Shown: positions 35,227 through 44,138, numbered from the stretch's first letter. The stretch is 64,000 bases of DNA from Bacteroidales bacterium (GCA_017428245.1 JAFRRF010000032.1:1-64000), one strand, 5' to 3'. The notes: generated by a model from the letters alone, not told the origin. Numbers and translations are program-made.

Positions 35227-38166
35227 TCAATTTCCGTCGAGCAGGATGAAGGCGGCCCAGTAGTAGGGCGACGAGAAGTCGCGGCCCTTGTTGGCGCGAA
35301 CCGCGTCCTGTGCCTTTTTGAGCGCGTCCGTCTTCGACAGCCCTTCCGTCAACCCCTTGTAAAAACGGGTCATCAGCAACTGCGTCGCTTCGTCGTCCAC
35401 TTCCCAGAGGCTCATCAGGATCGTGTTTACACCGGCTTTCTTGAAGCCGCGCTGCAGGCCGAAGACACCTTCGCCGCTCACCTCTCCCAGACCCGTCTGA
35501 CAGGCCGAGAGTACAAGCAGGTCTGTCCCGCGAAGGTCCATCTGGGCGATTTCCTTCGCCGTCAGGATACCGTCTTCCACACCTTCCTTCTTCGCAAAAC
35601 CATCGTGCAGGGCATTGTTGGCACCGGAGAACAACAGTCCCGAACGCGTCATCGAAACATCTTCCTGCAAACGGTCGGAACCATTGGCCAGATTTCGGGC
35701 CTGGCCGTCAGCGATACCCCGCGCCTGCTTTCCGTTCCAATAGAAGCCGTGTGTGGCAATGTGGATGATGTTCTCCCGCCGTCCCGAAAGGTCTTTGAAA
35801 GCGGCCTCGGTTCCTTCCTCGCCCATACGGAGCGTGTTGTCGAGTCCTTCCTTCCGGAGCAGGGCGTCGATTTCCAGCGCCTCGGCTTCCGTTCCCGGCA
35901 GGTCTGCGACCATCAAGCCGCCGCCTGCACCGCGGATGTCAAGGGAATCTACGTTGAAGGACGCTCCGTATTTCAGACCCCCGAACACGGCGGAGCGTTG
36001 GTGCTCCGTTTCGCCGCGGGCCACTGCCAACTGCCGCGTCGAGGACAGGCGGAAGATGTTCTTGCGTGTGGCGAGAGGACCTTTTCCATTGTCGGCGTAT
36101 TCGATGGCGGTCTGATACAGTTCGCCTGAAGGACCGAAGTAGATGTTGTTCACACCTTTCAGTTCTTTTTCAAGCGGTTTCCAGACCAGGTCGTACAGCG
36201 CGGCATCCCCGTAGATCAGGCCATCGGTTTTCTGACGGCCCGCGTACTTCGCTTGCAGGGCCTCCAGATCCTTCATGTCGAACAGTTCGACGTAATGGGG
36301 CGCATCGTAGCCTTTTTTTAACGTCAGAGCGCAATACAGCGTCGTGTCTTCAGACACGGGAACTTTCAGGAACTCGATGGCGATGTCCCGTTTCCCCAGG
36401 GCCGACTGTACGTCCTGCCAGGAGATGGACAGATTATTCGTAAAGTCTCCGAAAGCCCGGCTCTTCTGTTGGAGTTCCCGTTCCAGTGACTCATATAGAT
36501 TCTCCAGTGAATCGGTAGGCATCGTACGCTCCGAGACAGGCTGCGCGTACAACTGGTCCAGAAGCGAGCGCTCATCCTGGAGCCGGTTATACAGCAAAAG
36601 CGCGTCTTCATCCCCGCTTTCGAGGATCAGCCTGCGCAACTCTGTCTCGGCATTCAGAAGAAGTCCCTTTGAAAACAGTGCGCCGTCATAGGCGGTGCAA
36701 AGGAACTCTTTGTCGTTTGAGAGGAAGCGTGTATATTGAGGAAGCCTTTCCATAAAGAAGCCGTTGAACGTGTTCCAGTGGGCGCTCCGCTGGTTCTGCG
36801 GAAGATAGGTGAAGGCATCCAGCACAAGATCGGAGACCAGTGAGAAGTAGGACCGGATATATGCGGAAGTTGAGTCTCTCTCTCCCATAGCCGAATAGGC
36901 TTCCCCCACGAAGTTGATGCTGGCCGCCACATCCCGGTTCCGTTGTCCGAAGATGCTGCGATAGATGTCCAGGGATTCTGAAAAGTACTTGACAGCTTCG
37001 CCAGGCTTTCCCACATTATTGTAATAGGTCCCGAGCAACTTGAGGGTATGCGCATAATCCGGGTGCCGTTCCCCCTCGGTCTCGCGATAAATATCCAGCG
37101 CTTCCCGATAATTCGAATATGCTTTTTCGTAGTCGCCGAGACCTGTAAGACAGTTTCCGAGATTGTTGAGCGTATTCGCATAATGCGGATGCCGCTCTCC
37201 CATTGACTCACGATAGATGTCCAAAGCCTCCGTCATGTACGCAATCGACTTTTCATAGTCACCTAAATCAAAGTGGCAGTTTCCGATTTCCTCGAGATTG
37301 ATCGCGATTGCCGGCTGACGGTCGCCATAAATCGCCCGATTCAGTGCCAGGGACTTTTCGAAGAACTCAAGAGCCTTGTTGACGTCGCCAAGAAAGTAGT
37401 AGCAGTTTCCCAGGTTGGTGTAACAGGCCACAAAATCCGGATGGCGCTCGTCTACCAATTCGTGGCGGATCTCCATTGCGCGGGTAAGATACTCGATCGC
37501 CTTGCCGTATTCACTCATTTCCTGGTAACAATTGCCGATGTTGTTGATGCAACCGGCATAATTCAAATTATTCTCACCGAGGATCTCGCGATGAATGGCA
37601 GCGGCATCCGTATAATACGCGATCGCTTTTTCGAAATCGGCCATTTCCTGGTAGCAATTCCCAAGGTTGTTGAGACATAATGCATAGCTCGGATGCTTTG
37701 TGCCGAATGTGTCGGCAATAATATCCCGGGCTTGTGAAATATAGTCGATGGCTTTGGGATAGTCGGACAGGACCATGTGGCACAAGCCGATGTTGTTGAT
37801 ACAGTTGGCATAGAACTGATGCTGCTTGCCGAGAACTTCTTCGGCAATGCCGGCGGCCTTTGTGAAAACCTCGATGGCTTTGCCGTAATTGCCGAGATAC
37901 AACTGGCTGGCTCCATAGCTGTTCAGGCAGCTGGCACATGCTACGGTTCTGTCTCTCAGGACAGTGTCCTGGATTCGGACGGCTTCCTGGAAGTCTTTCT
38001 CGGCTAATGCCAGTTCGCCGATCTGAAGGTATGCGGCTCCGGCCTGATTCAGGGAATCCGCCCTTGCACGAAGCGCTAAGGTATCGAGGGGTTGGGCATT
38101 TCCAGGCAGTCCCAGAAACAGGAAAAGCCCGATGAGACAGGTGTAGTAGAAACGGGAAATAGCCAT
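35227..38166 (-). CDS. Exported TPR-CHAT protease
   Basis: 979 aa. A signal peptide (MAISRFYYTCLIGLFLFLGLPGNAQ) is followed by about ten 42-residue tetratricopeptide repeats (recurring NNIGNCYQEMSEYGKAIEY and NLGNC), a helical linker, and a C-terminal CHAT domain of the caspase/separase clan. The catalytic His806 lies in IIHIATHGFY and Cys889 in LVLSACQTGLGEVSGEG. TPRs usually select a protein partner, and CHAT domains are cysteine proteases. The signal peptide places it in the envelope, unlike defence-type CHAT proteases. It follows a lipoprotein deformylase by 12 bases in one operon. Its substrate is unknown. Confidence 0.9.
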   Translation of the reverse strand: MAISRFYYTCLIGLFLFLGLPGNAQPLDTLALRARADSLNQAGAAYLQIGELALAEKDFQEAVRIQDTVLRDRTVACASCLNSYGASQLYLGNYGKAIEVFTKAAGIAEEVLGKQHQFYANCINNIGLCHMVLSDYPKAIDYISQARDIIADTFGTKHPSYALCLNNLGNCYQEMADFEKAIAYYTDAAAIHREILGENNLNYAGCINNIGNCYQEMSEYGKAIEYLTRAMEIRHELVDERHPDFVACYTNLGNCYYFLGDVNKALEFFEKSLALNRAIYGDRQPAIAINLEEIGNCHFDLGDYEKSIAYMTEALDIYRESMGERHPHYANTLNNLGNCLTGLGDYEKAYSNYREALDIYRETEGERHPDYAHTLKLLGTYYNNVGKPGEAVKYFSESLDIYRSIFGQRNRDVAASINFVGEAYSAMGERDSTSAYIRSYFSLVSDLVLDAFTYLPQNQRSAHWNTFNGFFMERLPQYTRFLSNDKEFLCTAYDGALFSKGLLLNAETELRRLILESGDEDALLLYNRLQDERSLLDQLYAQPVSERTMPTDSLENLYESLERELQQKSRAFGDFTNNLSISWQDVQSALGKRDIAIEFLKVPVSEDTTLYCALTLKKGYDAPHYVELFDMKDLEALQAKYAGRQKTDGLIYGDAALYDLVWKPLEKELKGVNNIYFGPSGELYQTAIEYADNGKGPLATRKNIFRLSSTRQLAVARGETEHQRSAVFGGLKYGASFNVDSLDIRGAGGGLMVADLPGTEAEALEIDALLRKEGLDNTLRMGEEGTEAAFKDLSGRRENIIHIATHGFYWNGKQARGIADGQARNLANGSDRLQEDVSMTRSGLLFSGANNALHDGFAKKEGVEDGILTAKEIAQMDLRGTDLLVLSACQTGLGEVSGEGVFGLQRGFKKAGVNTILMSLWEVDDEATQLLMTRFYKGLTEGLSKTDALKKAQDAVRANKGRDFSSPYYWAAFILLDGN

Positions 38167-38178
38167 AATGACAGTTTT

Positions 38179-39213
38179 TTATGATTCGGTGATGCCTTTG
38201 CTCCTGAGGTATTCCTCGCATAGTGTGCGTGTGCCGTCCCAGTCGTCGATTTTCCAGAAACCGTCCTGAAGCACCAGTTTCAGGATGCCGGTACGGCTTT
38301 CGCCGATGCCGCCGCCATATTCGCTGAAATCCTCTGCCACGCTGATCCTGGCCTCGGCATTTTCATTGTCGATGAAGGTAATGTCTTCCATAGCGAAGAC
38401 GGGCGTTCCGCCGCCGTTGCCAGACACGAAGTAGTAAAGGAATTCTCCGTCACCAAGATCGTCGGGATCTTTCGGCAGATCGAAGCAACGCTTGTACAGA
38501 TCGTAATAGGAGGGTGTCAGATAATACTCCGCCCTGTCGCTGAGTCCGTGGTCGGGAATGAACCGGCAGAGATTCTCGATCTGTCCTTTCACGGCTTCAG
38601 CATCGAACAGGGACGGGTCGTCGTTGTAGGTCTTGTCGATATACAGGACGCCGTCGAGATGGTCGATTTCGTGCTGGAAAATCACGGCCGTAAATCCTTC
38701 GACGTGCTCGGTGGTATCTTTTCCGCTTGCCGGATTCGTGTAGGTGATGTCGATGTCGCGGTCGCGGAGTACCCGTCCGCGCCGTGCCGGCACCGAAAGG
38801 CAGCCTTCCTGGCCAGCCTCCATCTTGCCGCCAAACCGGGTGATCCGGATGTTCGGATACACTTCGCAAGGTTCACCCGCCTTGTCGAGACGCTGCACGA
38901 CGATCACGCGCCGCAGCAGCCCGACCTGGGGCCCGGCGATGCCCACGCCGTCATTCTCCGGTGCCAGCATCGTCTTCGTCATCTTCTCGGAAAGCACCGG
39001 AAAAATCGGATCCATCACCGCCTCCACCGGCAGCTCCCGCGAAATGCTTCGCAGAATCGCCAGATCGGCCTCATTGTCGGTCTTTGTCACGTGCATCACG
39101 TCGCCCTGACTGCCGATCAATTCCCGCTCCGCGTCGGTCCAATTGTCCTTGCCATTGCAACTGAGGGTCATCATAAACAAAACCAGTAAAGTACAAAGAA
39201 CGGAAGGTCTCAT
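38179..39213 (-). CDS. Lipoprotein peptide deformylase with C-terminal extra domain
   Basis: 344 aa. Residues 1-19 form a lipoprotein signal (VLFMMTLSC). The deformylase domain (about 45-210) keeps all three motifs: GVGIAGPQVG (89-98), EGCLS (136-140, Cys ligand) and HEIDH (181-185, His ligands and Glu), so it should be active. The last 120 residues (LTPSYYDLYKRCFDL ... VLQDGFWKIDDWDG) resemble small NTF2/DUF3828-like domains. Ordinary deformylases are cytoplasmic and act on nascent chains; a lipidated one cannot. It is the first gene of an operon with the TPR-CHAT protease. Peptides released from the envelope or environment are a possible substrate (inference). Confidence 0.85.
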   Translation of the reverse strand: MRPSVLCTLLVLFMMTLSCNGKDNWTDAERELIGSQGDVMHVTKTDNEADLAILRSISRELPVEAVMDPIFPVLSEKMTKTMLAPENDGVGIAGPQVGLLRRVIVVQRLDKAGEPCEVYPNIRITRFGGKMEAGQEGCLSVPARRGRVLRDRDIDITYTNPASGKDTTEHVEGFTAVIFQHEIDHLDGVLYIDKTYNDDPSLFDAEAVKGQIENLCRFIPDHGLSDRAEYYLTPSYYDLYKRCFDLPKDPDDLGDGEFLYYFVSGNGGGTPVFAMEDITFIDNENAEARISVAEDFSEYGGGIGESRTGILKLVLQDGFWKIDDWDGTRTLCEEYLRSKGITES

Positions 39214-39260
39214 AATTCAACTCATATTTCTACAAAAATAGCGAAAAATCAGTTGAATTA
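39213..39260. promoter_or_regulatory. Operator-like inverted repeat around deformylase promoter
   Basis: TAATTCAACT (39213-39222) and AGTTGAATTA (39251-39260) are perfect 10-base arms. Between them, on the minus strand, is a TATTTTTG box (39240-39233). The near arm overlaps the start codon. Confidence 0.6.
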
Positions 39261-39267
39261 AAAAAAA

Positions 39268-39323
39268 CGGCATCAGCCGCTAGCGGAAACCAGTCGCATC
39301 GCAAAAGTACTAAGGCCGGGAGG
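39268..39323. repeat. Left direct repeat of the surface-lipoprotein island
   Basis: Contains CGGCATCAG...GGAAACCAGTCGC and then a 30-base stretch ending AAGGCCGGGAGG (39294-39323) that is identical to 45836-45865. The right copy carries 62 extra bases between TCGC tetranucleotides, so this copy looks like an internally deleted version. Confidence 0.75.
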
Positions 39324-39426
39324 TGGCTTATAACCGAATGTCGTGCTCTTGTTTATTGAGAGGTTTTATTTACACAAGATTTCTTCCGATTATTCAGAAA
39401 AAAGGCCTGTGATTCAAAACATTTTA

Positions 39427-39434
39427 TATCTTTG
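39427..39434 (+). promoter_or_regulatory. TAnnTTTG promoter box of island leader
   Basis: TATCTTTG about 265 bases before the first small coding frame, giving an unusually long leader. Confidence 0.5.
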
Positions 39435-39438
39435 TAAG

Positions 39439-39654
39439 GTCCTTCGGGACAAGACATAGATGAAAGTGTTTTTGCTTTTATCCTTGCTCTGAAATCTGGA
39501 CAATTTCTCTGCATCAAGGATAAGCACGCGATCATCACTTGTATGGCTCTCTATGCCTCTCTGGCATAATCCATACGAGTGTGGGGTGTTGTTTATTTGA
39601 TGCAGGGCAGTCCAGAGCCTCAGAGCAGATAAACAAAATGCTCCACACTTTTTT
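39439..39654 (+). ncRNA. Structured 5' leader with internal terminator
   Basis: Four stem-loops in a row: GTCC-TTCG-GGAC (39439-39450, a UUCG tetraloop); TTATCCTTG with CAAGGATAA (39478-39523); GTATGG and ATGCC with GGCAT and CCATAC (39541-39576); and a long imperfect stem from GTGTGG (39579) to CCACAC (39648) followed by six T. The last is a terminator ahead of the lipoprotein genes, so the leader can act as an attenuator or riboswitch-like switch. No known class is recognised. Confidence 0.55.
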
Positions 39655-39697
39655 CATTTTATACTGCGACCGGAGCATCGCGCCAATAATTCATACT

Positions 39698-39826
39698 ATG
39701 AACGCAGCGCAAAAGAAGACTAGGTATCAGTTACCTCAAATGGAAATCGTTGAGATTGAACTCAACAATATGATCTGTGAGTCCAATACCGAACCGATTG
39801 ATCCGGGAACGGGCCACGAGTGGTAA
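39698..39826 (+). CDS. Small Bacteroidota-type peptide upstream of fimbrillin genes
   Basis: 42 aa: MNAAQKKTRYQLPQMEIVEI begins it, followed by a Cys-containing hydrophobic stretch and an acidic, Gly/Pro-rich end (IDPGTGHEW). Many Bacteroidales carry such short frames (charged start, VEIELNN-like middle, acidic tail) ahead of surface lipoprotein genes; function unknown. A longer frame opens upstream at 39539 but only reads through the leader hairpins. The lipoprotein gene begins 24 bases after the stop. Confidence 0.55.
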   Translation: MNAAQKKTRYQLPQMEIVEIELNNMICESNTEPIDPGTGHEW

Positions 39827-39850
39827 ACCAACGCATTAATGATCGTTATT

Positions 39851-41566
39851 ATGAGAAACGTTTTTCTTCTTGTATCGTTTTTCCTGTTTATTTCCTGCAC
39901 CTCCGATCTTGACCAGATGATAAATGGCTCGCTTCCTGTTGCTTCTGATACGAAGGCAGTTTTTTATGCGACCACTGAAGGCGGAGTAACCTCATTGTCT
40001 GGGACGAAAACCTATGCTGACTCTCAGATGCGTGTTCTTTGGAACGAGGGCGATCAGATTTCGATTTTCAATAAGATCACCTACAATCAGGGATTCGAGT
40101 TTGACGGCGAAGACGGAGACACTGCCGGCGGCTTTTATCCGTTCACACAACTACCTTCCTTTGGTTCTTGGGGAGACCTGGCCTATGTTTATGCCGTGTA
40201 TCCGTATAGCACGAAGAATAAAAGTGACTATGATGGGAACCTGACAGTTATCCTTCCTTCGGAGCAGTCATACAAGGAGAACTCGTTCGGCATCGGAGCA
40301 AACACGATGGTCGCGGTGACTGAAACCTCTCGTATTCAGTTCAAGAATGTCGGCGGATACTTATCTCTGCGCTTGTATGGTGATAACGTGAAGGTAAGCC
40401 GGGTGACGATCAAAGGAAATAATAATGAGAAGATAGCTGGCAAAGCGAAGGTGACGATTCCGCTAGGTGGAACACCCACGACAGTGATGGACAACACTGC
40501 GACTGATGAAATCTCCATCGTGTGCGACCCTCCGGTGCAACTCGGTGCAGATGCTGAACACTATACGGACTTCTGGTTTGTGATTCCTCCTGTGACATTT
40601 AGTGGCGGTTTCACTATTACAGTGACGGATGAGATGGGTGGAACTTTCGTGAAATCCACTTCCAGATCCTTTACTGTCTATCGCAACCAACTTGACTGGA
40701 TGAATCCGTTGGATGTGGTGCCAAGTTATTACGTTGTTTTCGATGACGCTGTTTTTGAGGCATACTGCATCGGAGAATTTGATGATAACAGGGATGGCAA
40801 AATATCTCTCGAAGAAGCCTCTGAAGTAGAGCAGGTAGACGTCTATTGTCGAAACGTTGAGTCTTTGAAGGGAATCGAGTGTTTTTCAAATCTCAAGAAA
40901 TTGAGATGTGGTTGGAATCAACTTACAAGCCTTGATGTGAGCCATAATACTGCGTTGACGGAGTTAACATGCGATAATAATCAATTGAAAAGCCTTGATG
41001 TAAGTAATAATACGGCACTGCAAGTATTTGCATGCTTTTCCAACCAATTGAAAAGCCTTGATGTAACACATAATACAGCGCTGACTTACTTTACCTGCGG
41101 TTGGAATCAGTTGACGAATATAGATGTGAGTAACAATACGTTGCTGACCACATTTGGATGCGATATGAACCCTTTGGGTAGCCTTGATGTGAGCCACAAT
41201 ACTGCTTTAACATTCCTTGGGTGCTATGGCAACGGATTGAATGGCCTTGACGTGAGTCACAATACGGCATTACAGGAACTTGTCTGCTTCTCCAATCAAT
41301 TGACGAATCTAGATGTAAGCAGTAATACGGAGTTGACAAGATTGGAGTGCAATGACAATCTTTTGACAAGTTTGGATGTCAGTAATAATGCCAAGTTGGC
41401 GACACTATGGTGTATGAATAATCCAATGCTAACAGAAATTTGGATATTATCGGGACAGAGTTTTACAGACTTCCAATATGATACTGATGTGGCCACAGTT
41501 CTGTACAAGAACACGGCTCCTGGTGGTATTGAAGGATATACAAATCAAGATTATTATGTCTGGTAA
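39851..41566 (+). CDS. Fimbrillin-like lipoprotein with leucine-rich repeats
   Basis: 571 aa from MRNVFLLVSFFLFISC (lipobox); an ATG four codons upstream is possible. Residues about 30-290 resemble the fimbrillin family (WNEGDQISIFNK, VGGYLSLRLYG, FWFVIPPVTF). The second half has about eight repeats of 21 residues with consensus LDVSxNTALTxLxCxxNQLxS, the Asn-rich LRR type common in Bacteroidota surface proteins. It would be an outer-surface adhesin or pilus-associated lipoprotein. Base composition is markedly more AT-rich than the flanks. Its last 11 bases overlap the next gene. Confidence 0.85.
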   Translation: MRNVFLLVSFFLFISCTSDLDQMINGSLPVASDTKAVFYATTEGGVTSLSGTKTYADSQMRVLWNEGDQISIFNKITYNQGFEFDGEDGDTAGGFYPFTQLPSFGSWGDLAYVYAVYPYSTKNKSDYDGNLTVILPSEQSYKENSFGIGANTMVAVTETSRIQFKNVGGYLSLRLYGDNVKVSRVTIKGNNNEKIAGKAKVTIPLGGTPTTVMDNTATDEISIVCDPPVQLGADAEHYTDFWFVIPPVTFSGGFTITVTDEMGGTFVKSTSRSFTVYRNQLDWMNPLDVVPSYYVVFDDAVFEAYCIGEFDDNRDGKISLEEASEVEQVDVYCRNVESLKGIECFSNLKKLRCGWNQLTSLDVSHNTALTELTCDNNQLKSLDVSNNTALQVFACFSNQLKSLDVTHNTALTYFTCGWNQLTNIDVSNNTLLTTFGCDMNPLGSLDVSHNTALTFLGCYGNGLNGLDVSHNTALQELVCFSNQLTNLDVSSNTELTRLECNDNLLTSLDVSNNAKLATLWCMNNPMLTEIWILSGQSFTDFQYDTDVATVLYKNTAPGGIEGYTNQDYYVW

Positions 41567-42680
41567 ACAATTCAAATCCAAAAAGTTCGCACCGCGGATT
41601 TGCGGCTTACTGCTTTTGGCTATACTGCTCGCTATCCCGTTCAGTTGTTCGGAGATTATGCAGCGTACCATTGTTCGAACGTACGAGGCCAGACTTGCCT
41701 TAAATACAAAAACAGCTCTCTCTTCCGAAGGAAATGTTTCTTGGATAGCGGGAGACCAAATTACTTACTATAGTCAGGATGACGGTCCACTGCGCGCCTA
41801 TACCGTGGGAGAGGATGCGGTGTCTGCCACGATGCCGCTGATACTCGCAGCAGATGATACTTACCTTACGGCCGTTTACGGCACTTCATCCATCACGAAC
41901 TATACGAGAGATGCCTTGACTTTAGAGAATGCTATTAAAGCTGTTCAGCCCGGAACTTTCGTTGATGGACACGTAGCCGTGGCGCGGACGACTCAAGTTG
42001 AAGAACCGTCGCTGTTGTTCTATAATATCGTGAGTTTTATCACATTTTCCACAAGTCTGACAGATGTGGACCATGTGGTTTTTGCCTCCAACGATGAAAC
42101 CGCTCTTCACGCTAATGGAACAGTGACCATTCAGTATGTGGACGGTGTCCCTACAGCAAACTTGGGTACAAATCGCGGGAATAGCATTAGAGTTGATCTC
42201 AACGGCGCCGGTTTGTATTATATCGCCACTCTTCCTGGCATGCTTCAAAATGGCTTCACGCTTTCATGCTATGATGCGGACGATAAACTCATAGGAACGG
42301 CTACCGGCAGCAATGCTCTCTCCATCCAGCGAGCTTCGATTGCCAGACTGGGATTGATAGACGATCACCTTGTCGATATAAACGGCATTAAACTCATCGG
42401 CTATGGCCCCGACAGCAACTGGGATGGAACCTTGACTTCCGGAGCCGGTTTTATCAACAGCACCTATGGAAATGATTACAATTGGGATACGAACATGAAT
42501 TCCGGTGCCAATATCAATAAGGGCGGCTATAACGGAGACTCCAACTGGGATTCCAATGGCAATGGGAATGGAAATGTGGGGAAGGACGGCTACGGAGGCG
42601 ACTCCAATTGGGATACAAACAACAATTCAGGCGGTAACCTGGGTATCAATGGTTACGGCAACGACCTCAACTGGAATTAA
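41556..42680 (+). CDS. Fimbrillin-like lipoprotein with Gly/Asn/Trp repeat tail
   Basis: 374 aa from MSGKQFKSKKFAPRICG; a lipobox follows (LLLLAILLAIPFSCSE). The start overlaps the preceding gene by 11 bases. The N-terminal two thirds have fimbrillin-like features (VSWIAGDQITYYSQDDG, YNIVSFITF, GLYYIATLPG). From about residue 285 to the end there are four units like GYGGDSNWDTNNNSGGN, about 22 residues each, rich in Asp, Asn, Gly and Trp. The repeats could bind metal or form an adhesive tail; this is inference. Confidence 0.75.
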   Translation: MSGKQFKSKKFAPRICGLLLLAILLAIPFSCSEIMQRTIVRTYEARLALNTKTALSSEGNVSWIAGDQITYYSQDDGPLRAYTVGEDAVSATMPLILAADDTYLTAVYGTSSITNYTRDALTLENAIKAVQPGTFVDGHVAVARTTQVEEPSLLFYNIVSFITFSTSLTDVDHVVFASNDETALHANGTVTIQYVDGVPTANLGTNRGNSIRVDLNGAGLYYIATLPGMLQNGFTLSCYDADDKLIGTATGSNALSIQRASIARLGLIDDHLVDINGIKLIGYGPDSNWDGTLTSGAGFINSTYGNDYNWDTNMNSGANINKGGYNGDSNWDSNGNGNGNVGKDGYGGDSNWDTNNNSGGNLGINGYGNDLNWN

Positions 42681-42725
42681 TCAAACAGACACATCACTAT
42701 TTCGACAAATAAAACATTAAATATT

Positions 42726-44138
42726 ATGAAATCTATTTTCAAACTCTTTTTGGCAGTAGCCGTTTTAGCTTTTTCCGCCGTAGCCTGCGGCACTTTGGAA
42801 AACAATGCTGAACCCGAGGTCTTGAAAGACGGGAAGCATATCAGCAAAATGGTCTTCCGTGGATCTGTCGCCGGATATGAAGGTGCAACGGTCCGGGACG
42901 ACAGTACGAAAAGTGAGTCTTCATGGACGGACGGAGATGTCGTTTATATTGCATTCCACAACGGGACAGATATCGTCCCGGGTACGGCCGTGTATTCTGA
43001 ATCAGATGGGTGGTCTGTTTCTTATGATGGAGATTTGGCCGAAGGCTCTTCTCAAACTTGTGAAGTGCGTTTCTTTGTCAACACGACTTTTTCCAACGAA
43101 GTATTGGTAACATTGAATCCTCATACTGAGATTTATGAGGATTCAGCCGGTGTATTTGATTTTAATGGCAATACGATTAGTGTAACAGCTTCTTTGACAC
43201 CTAAGACTGGACGTATCCGCTTCACGGGCAATGCCGCAGACGTGATATATGTGACTGGCATTACTACATATACAACTTTTTCACCTGCCGGAAACCAGTT
43301 CTCGACAACAAATGCAGCGCTCTCACTTATCGTTGATGAATTGGGGAGTACTCCATACGTCTATGGGTATTTTACCTATAATGACCGTAAACTTGGAATT
43401 GTAGGAAGCGACTTTGCGTATACGCGTACTTGCAACGAATCTGTTTTCCAAGCGGGCGATTCAGGATATATGAAGATACCATCAACATCTTCTCATAATA
43501 ACTGGAAAACTGGATTATTGCTTACGGTAAATGGTGTAGATTTCAAGATGTTGTCATTAGTAGGGTATTCAACGGGATATTCTTTGCTTGCTGAAACTGA
43601 AACAACAACAGCGCTTTATAATGCAGTTATAGGGACTTCTAGTAGCGGTGATTATAGACCGCGTTCTGATAATTACCCACAGTGGCAGACGTTCATAACA
43701 TCGCTTAATAATACGACAGGGCTCTCATTTTTTATTCCTTCTAAGGATCTATGGCAATTCGCTGCTACTGGCGGATTATCAAGCCAGGGGTATATGTATT
43801 CTGGAAGCAACACGCCTGGTGATGTCGCGTGGTATAGTGGAAACTCGGGGTCTAGCACACATCTGGTAAAACAACTAGCTCCGAATGAACTCGGTTTTTA
43901 TGATATGAGTGGAAATGAAGCAGAATGGACATCATCAACCCCTACTACTAATTCGGGTGATCGTTATTACTCTGGCACATCTTCTAGCACTTATCTTAAT
44001 AGACATTACGTTATGGGCGGGAAATACAATGATAATGAAGACTATTTGCGCCCTTCTAATACCACTGTATCAGAGTACTATTCTCATACCTCGATCGAGC
44101 ATAAATATGGACTTCGTCTCGCGTTAAGGTTTGACTAA
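42726..44138 (+). CDS. Lipoprotein with fimbrillin-like N-terminus and formylglycine-enzyme-like domain
   Basis: 470 aa. A lipobox (VAVLAFSAVACGTL) is followed by a fimbrillin-like part (SWTDGDVVYIAFHNG; KTGRIRFTG). From about residue 265 it resembles the SUMF1/FGE-sulfatase (C-type-lectin-like) fold: FFIPSKDLWQFAATGG, YSGSNTPGDVAWYSGNSGSSTHLVKQLAPNELGFYDMSGNEAEW, YVMGGKYN and GLRLALRF. In Bacteroidota this fold on surface lipoproteins is usually for ligand binding, not sulfatase maturation. The catalytic Cys pair of true formylglycine enzymes is not seen. AT-rich composition. Confidence 0.8.
   Translation: MKSIFKLFLAVAVLAFSAVACGTLENNAEPEVLKDGKHISKMVFRGSVAGYEGATVRDDSTKSESSWTDGDVVYIAFHNGTDIVPGTAVYSESDGWSVSYDGDLAEGSSQTCEVRFFVNTTFSNEVLVTLNPHTEIYEDSAGVFDFNGNTISVTASLTPKTGRIRFTGNAADVIYVTGITTYTTFSPAGNQFSTTNAALSLIVDELGSTPYVYGYFTYNDRKLGIVGSDFAYTRTCNESVFQAGDSGYMKIPSTSSHNNWKTGLLLTVNGVDFKMLSLVGYSTGYSLLAETETTTALYNAVIGTSSSGDYRPRSDNYPQWQTFITSLNNTTGLSFFIPSKDLWQFAATGGLSSQGYMYSGSNTPGDVAWYSGNSGSSTHLVKQLAPNELGFYDMSGNEAEWTSSTPTTNSGDRYYSGTSSSTYLNRHYVMGGKYNDNEDYLRPSNTTVSEYYSHTSIEHKYGLRLALRFD

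Noticed and set aside
35227..39213. CHAT-gasdermin or CRISPR-linked CHAT defence system.
   Set aside because: No gasdermin-like small gene or CRISPR effector is adjacent, and the CHAT protein has a signal peptide.
39539..39697. Longer version of the small island peptide starting upstream.
   Set aside because: It would need a TTG start and translate the leader hairpins and terminator.
42726..44138. Diversity-generating retroelement with the FGE-like domain as target.
   Set aside because: No reverse transcriptase, accessory gene or template repeat is seen downstream, and the C-terminus lacks the Asn-run pattern typical of adenine mutagenesis.
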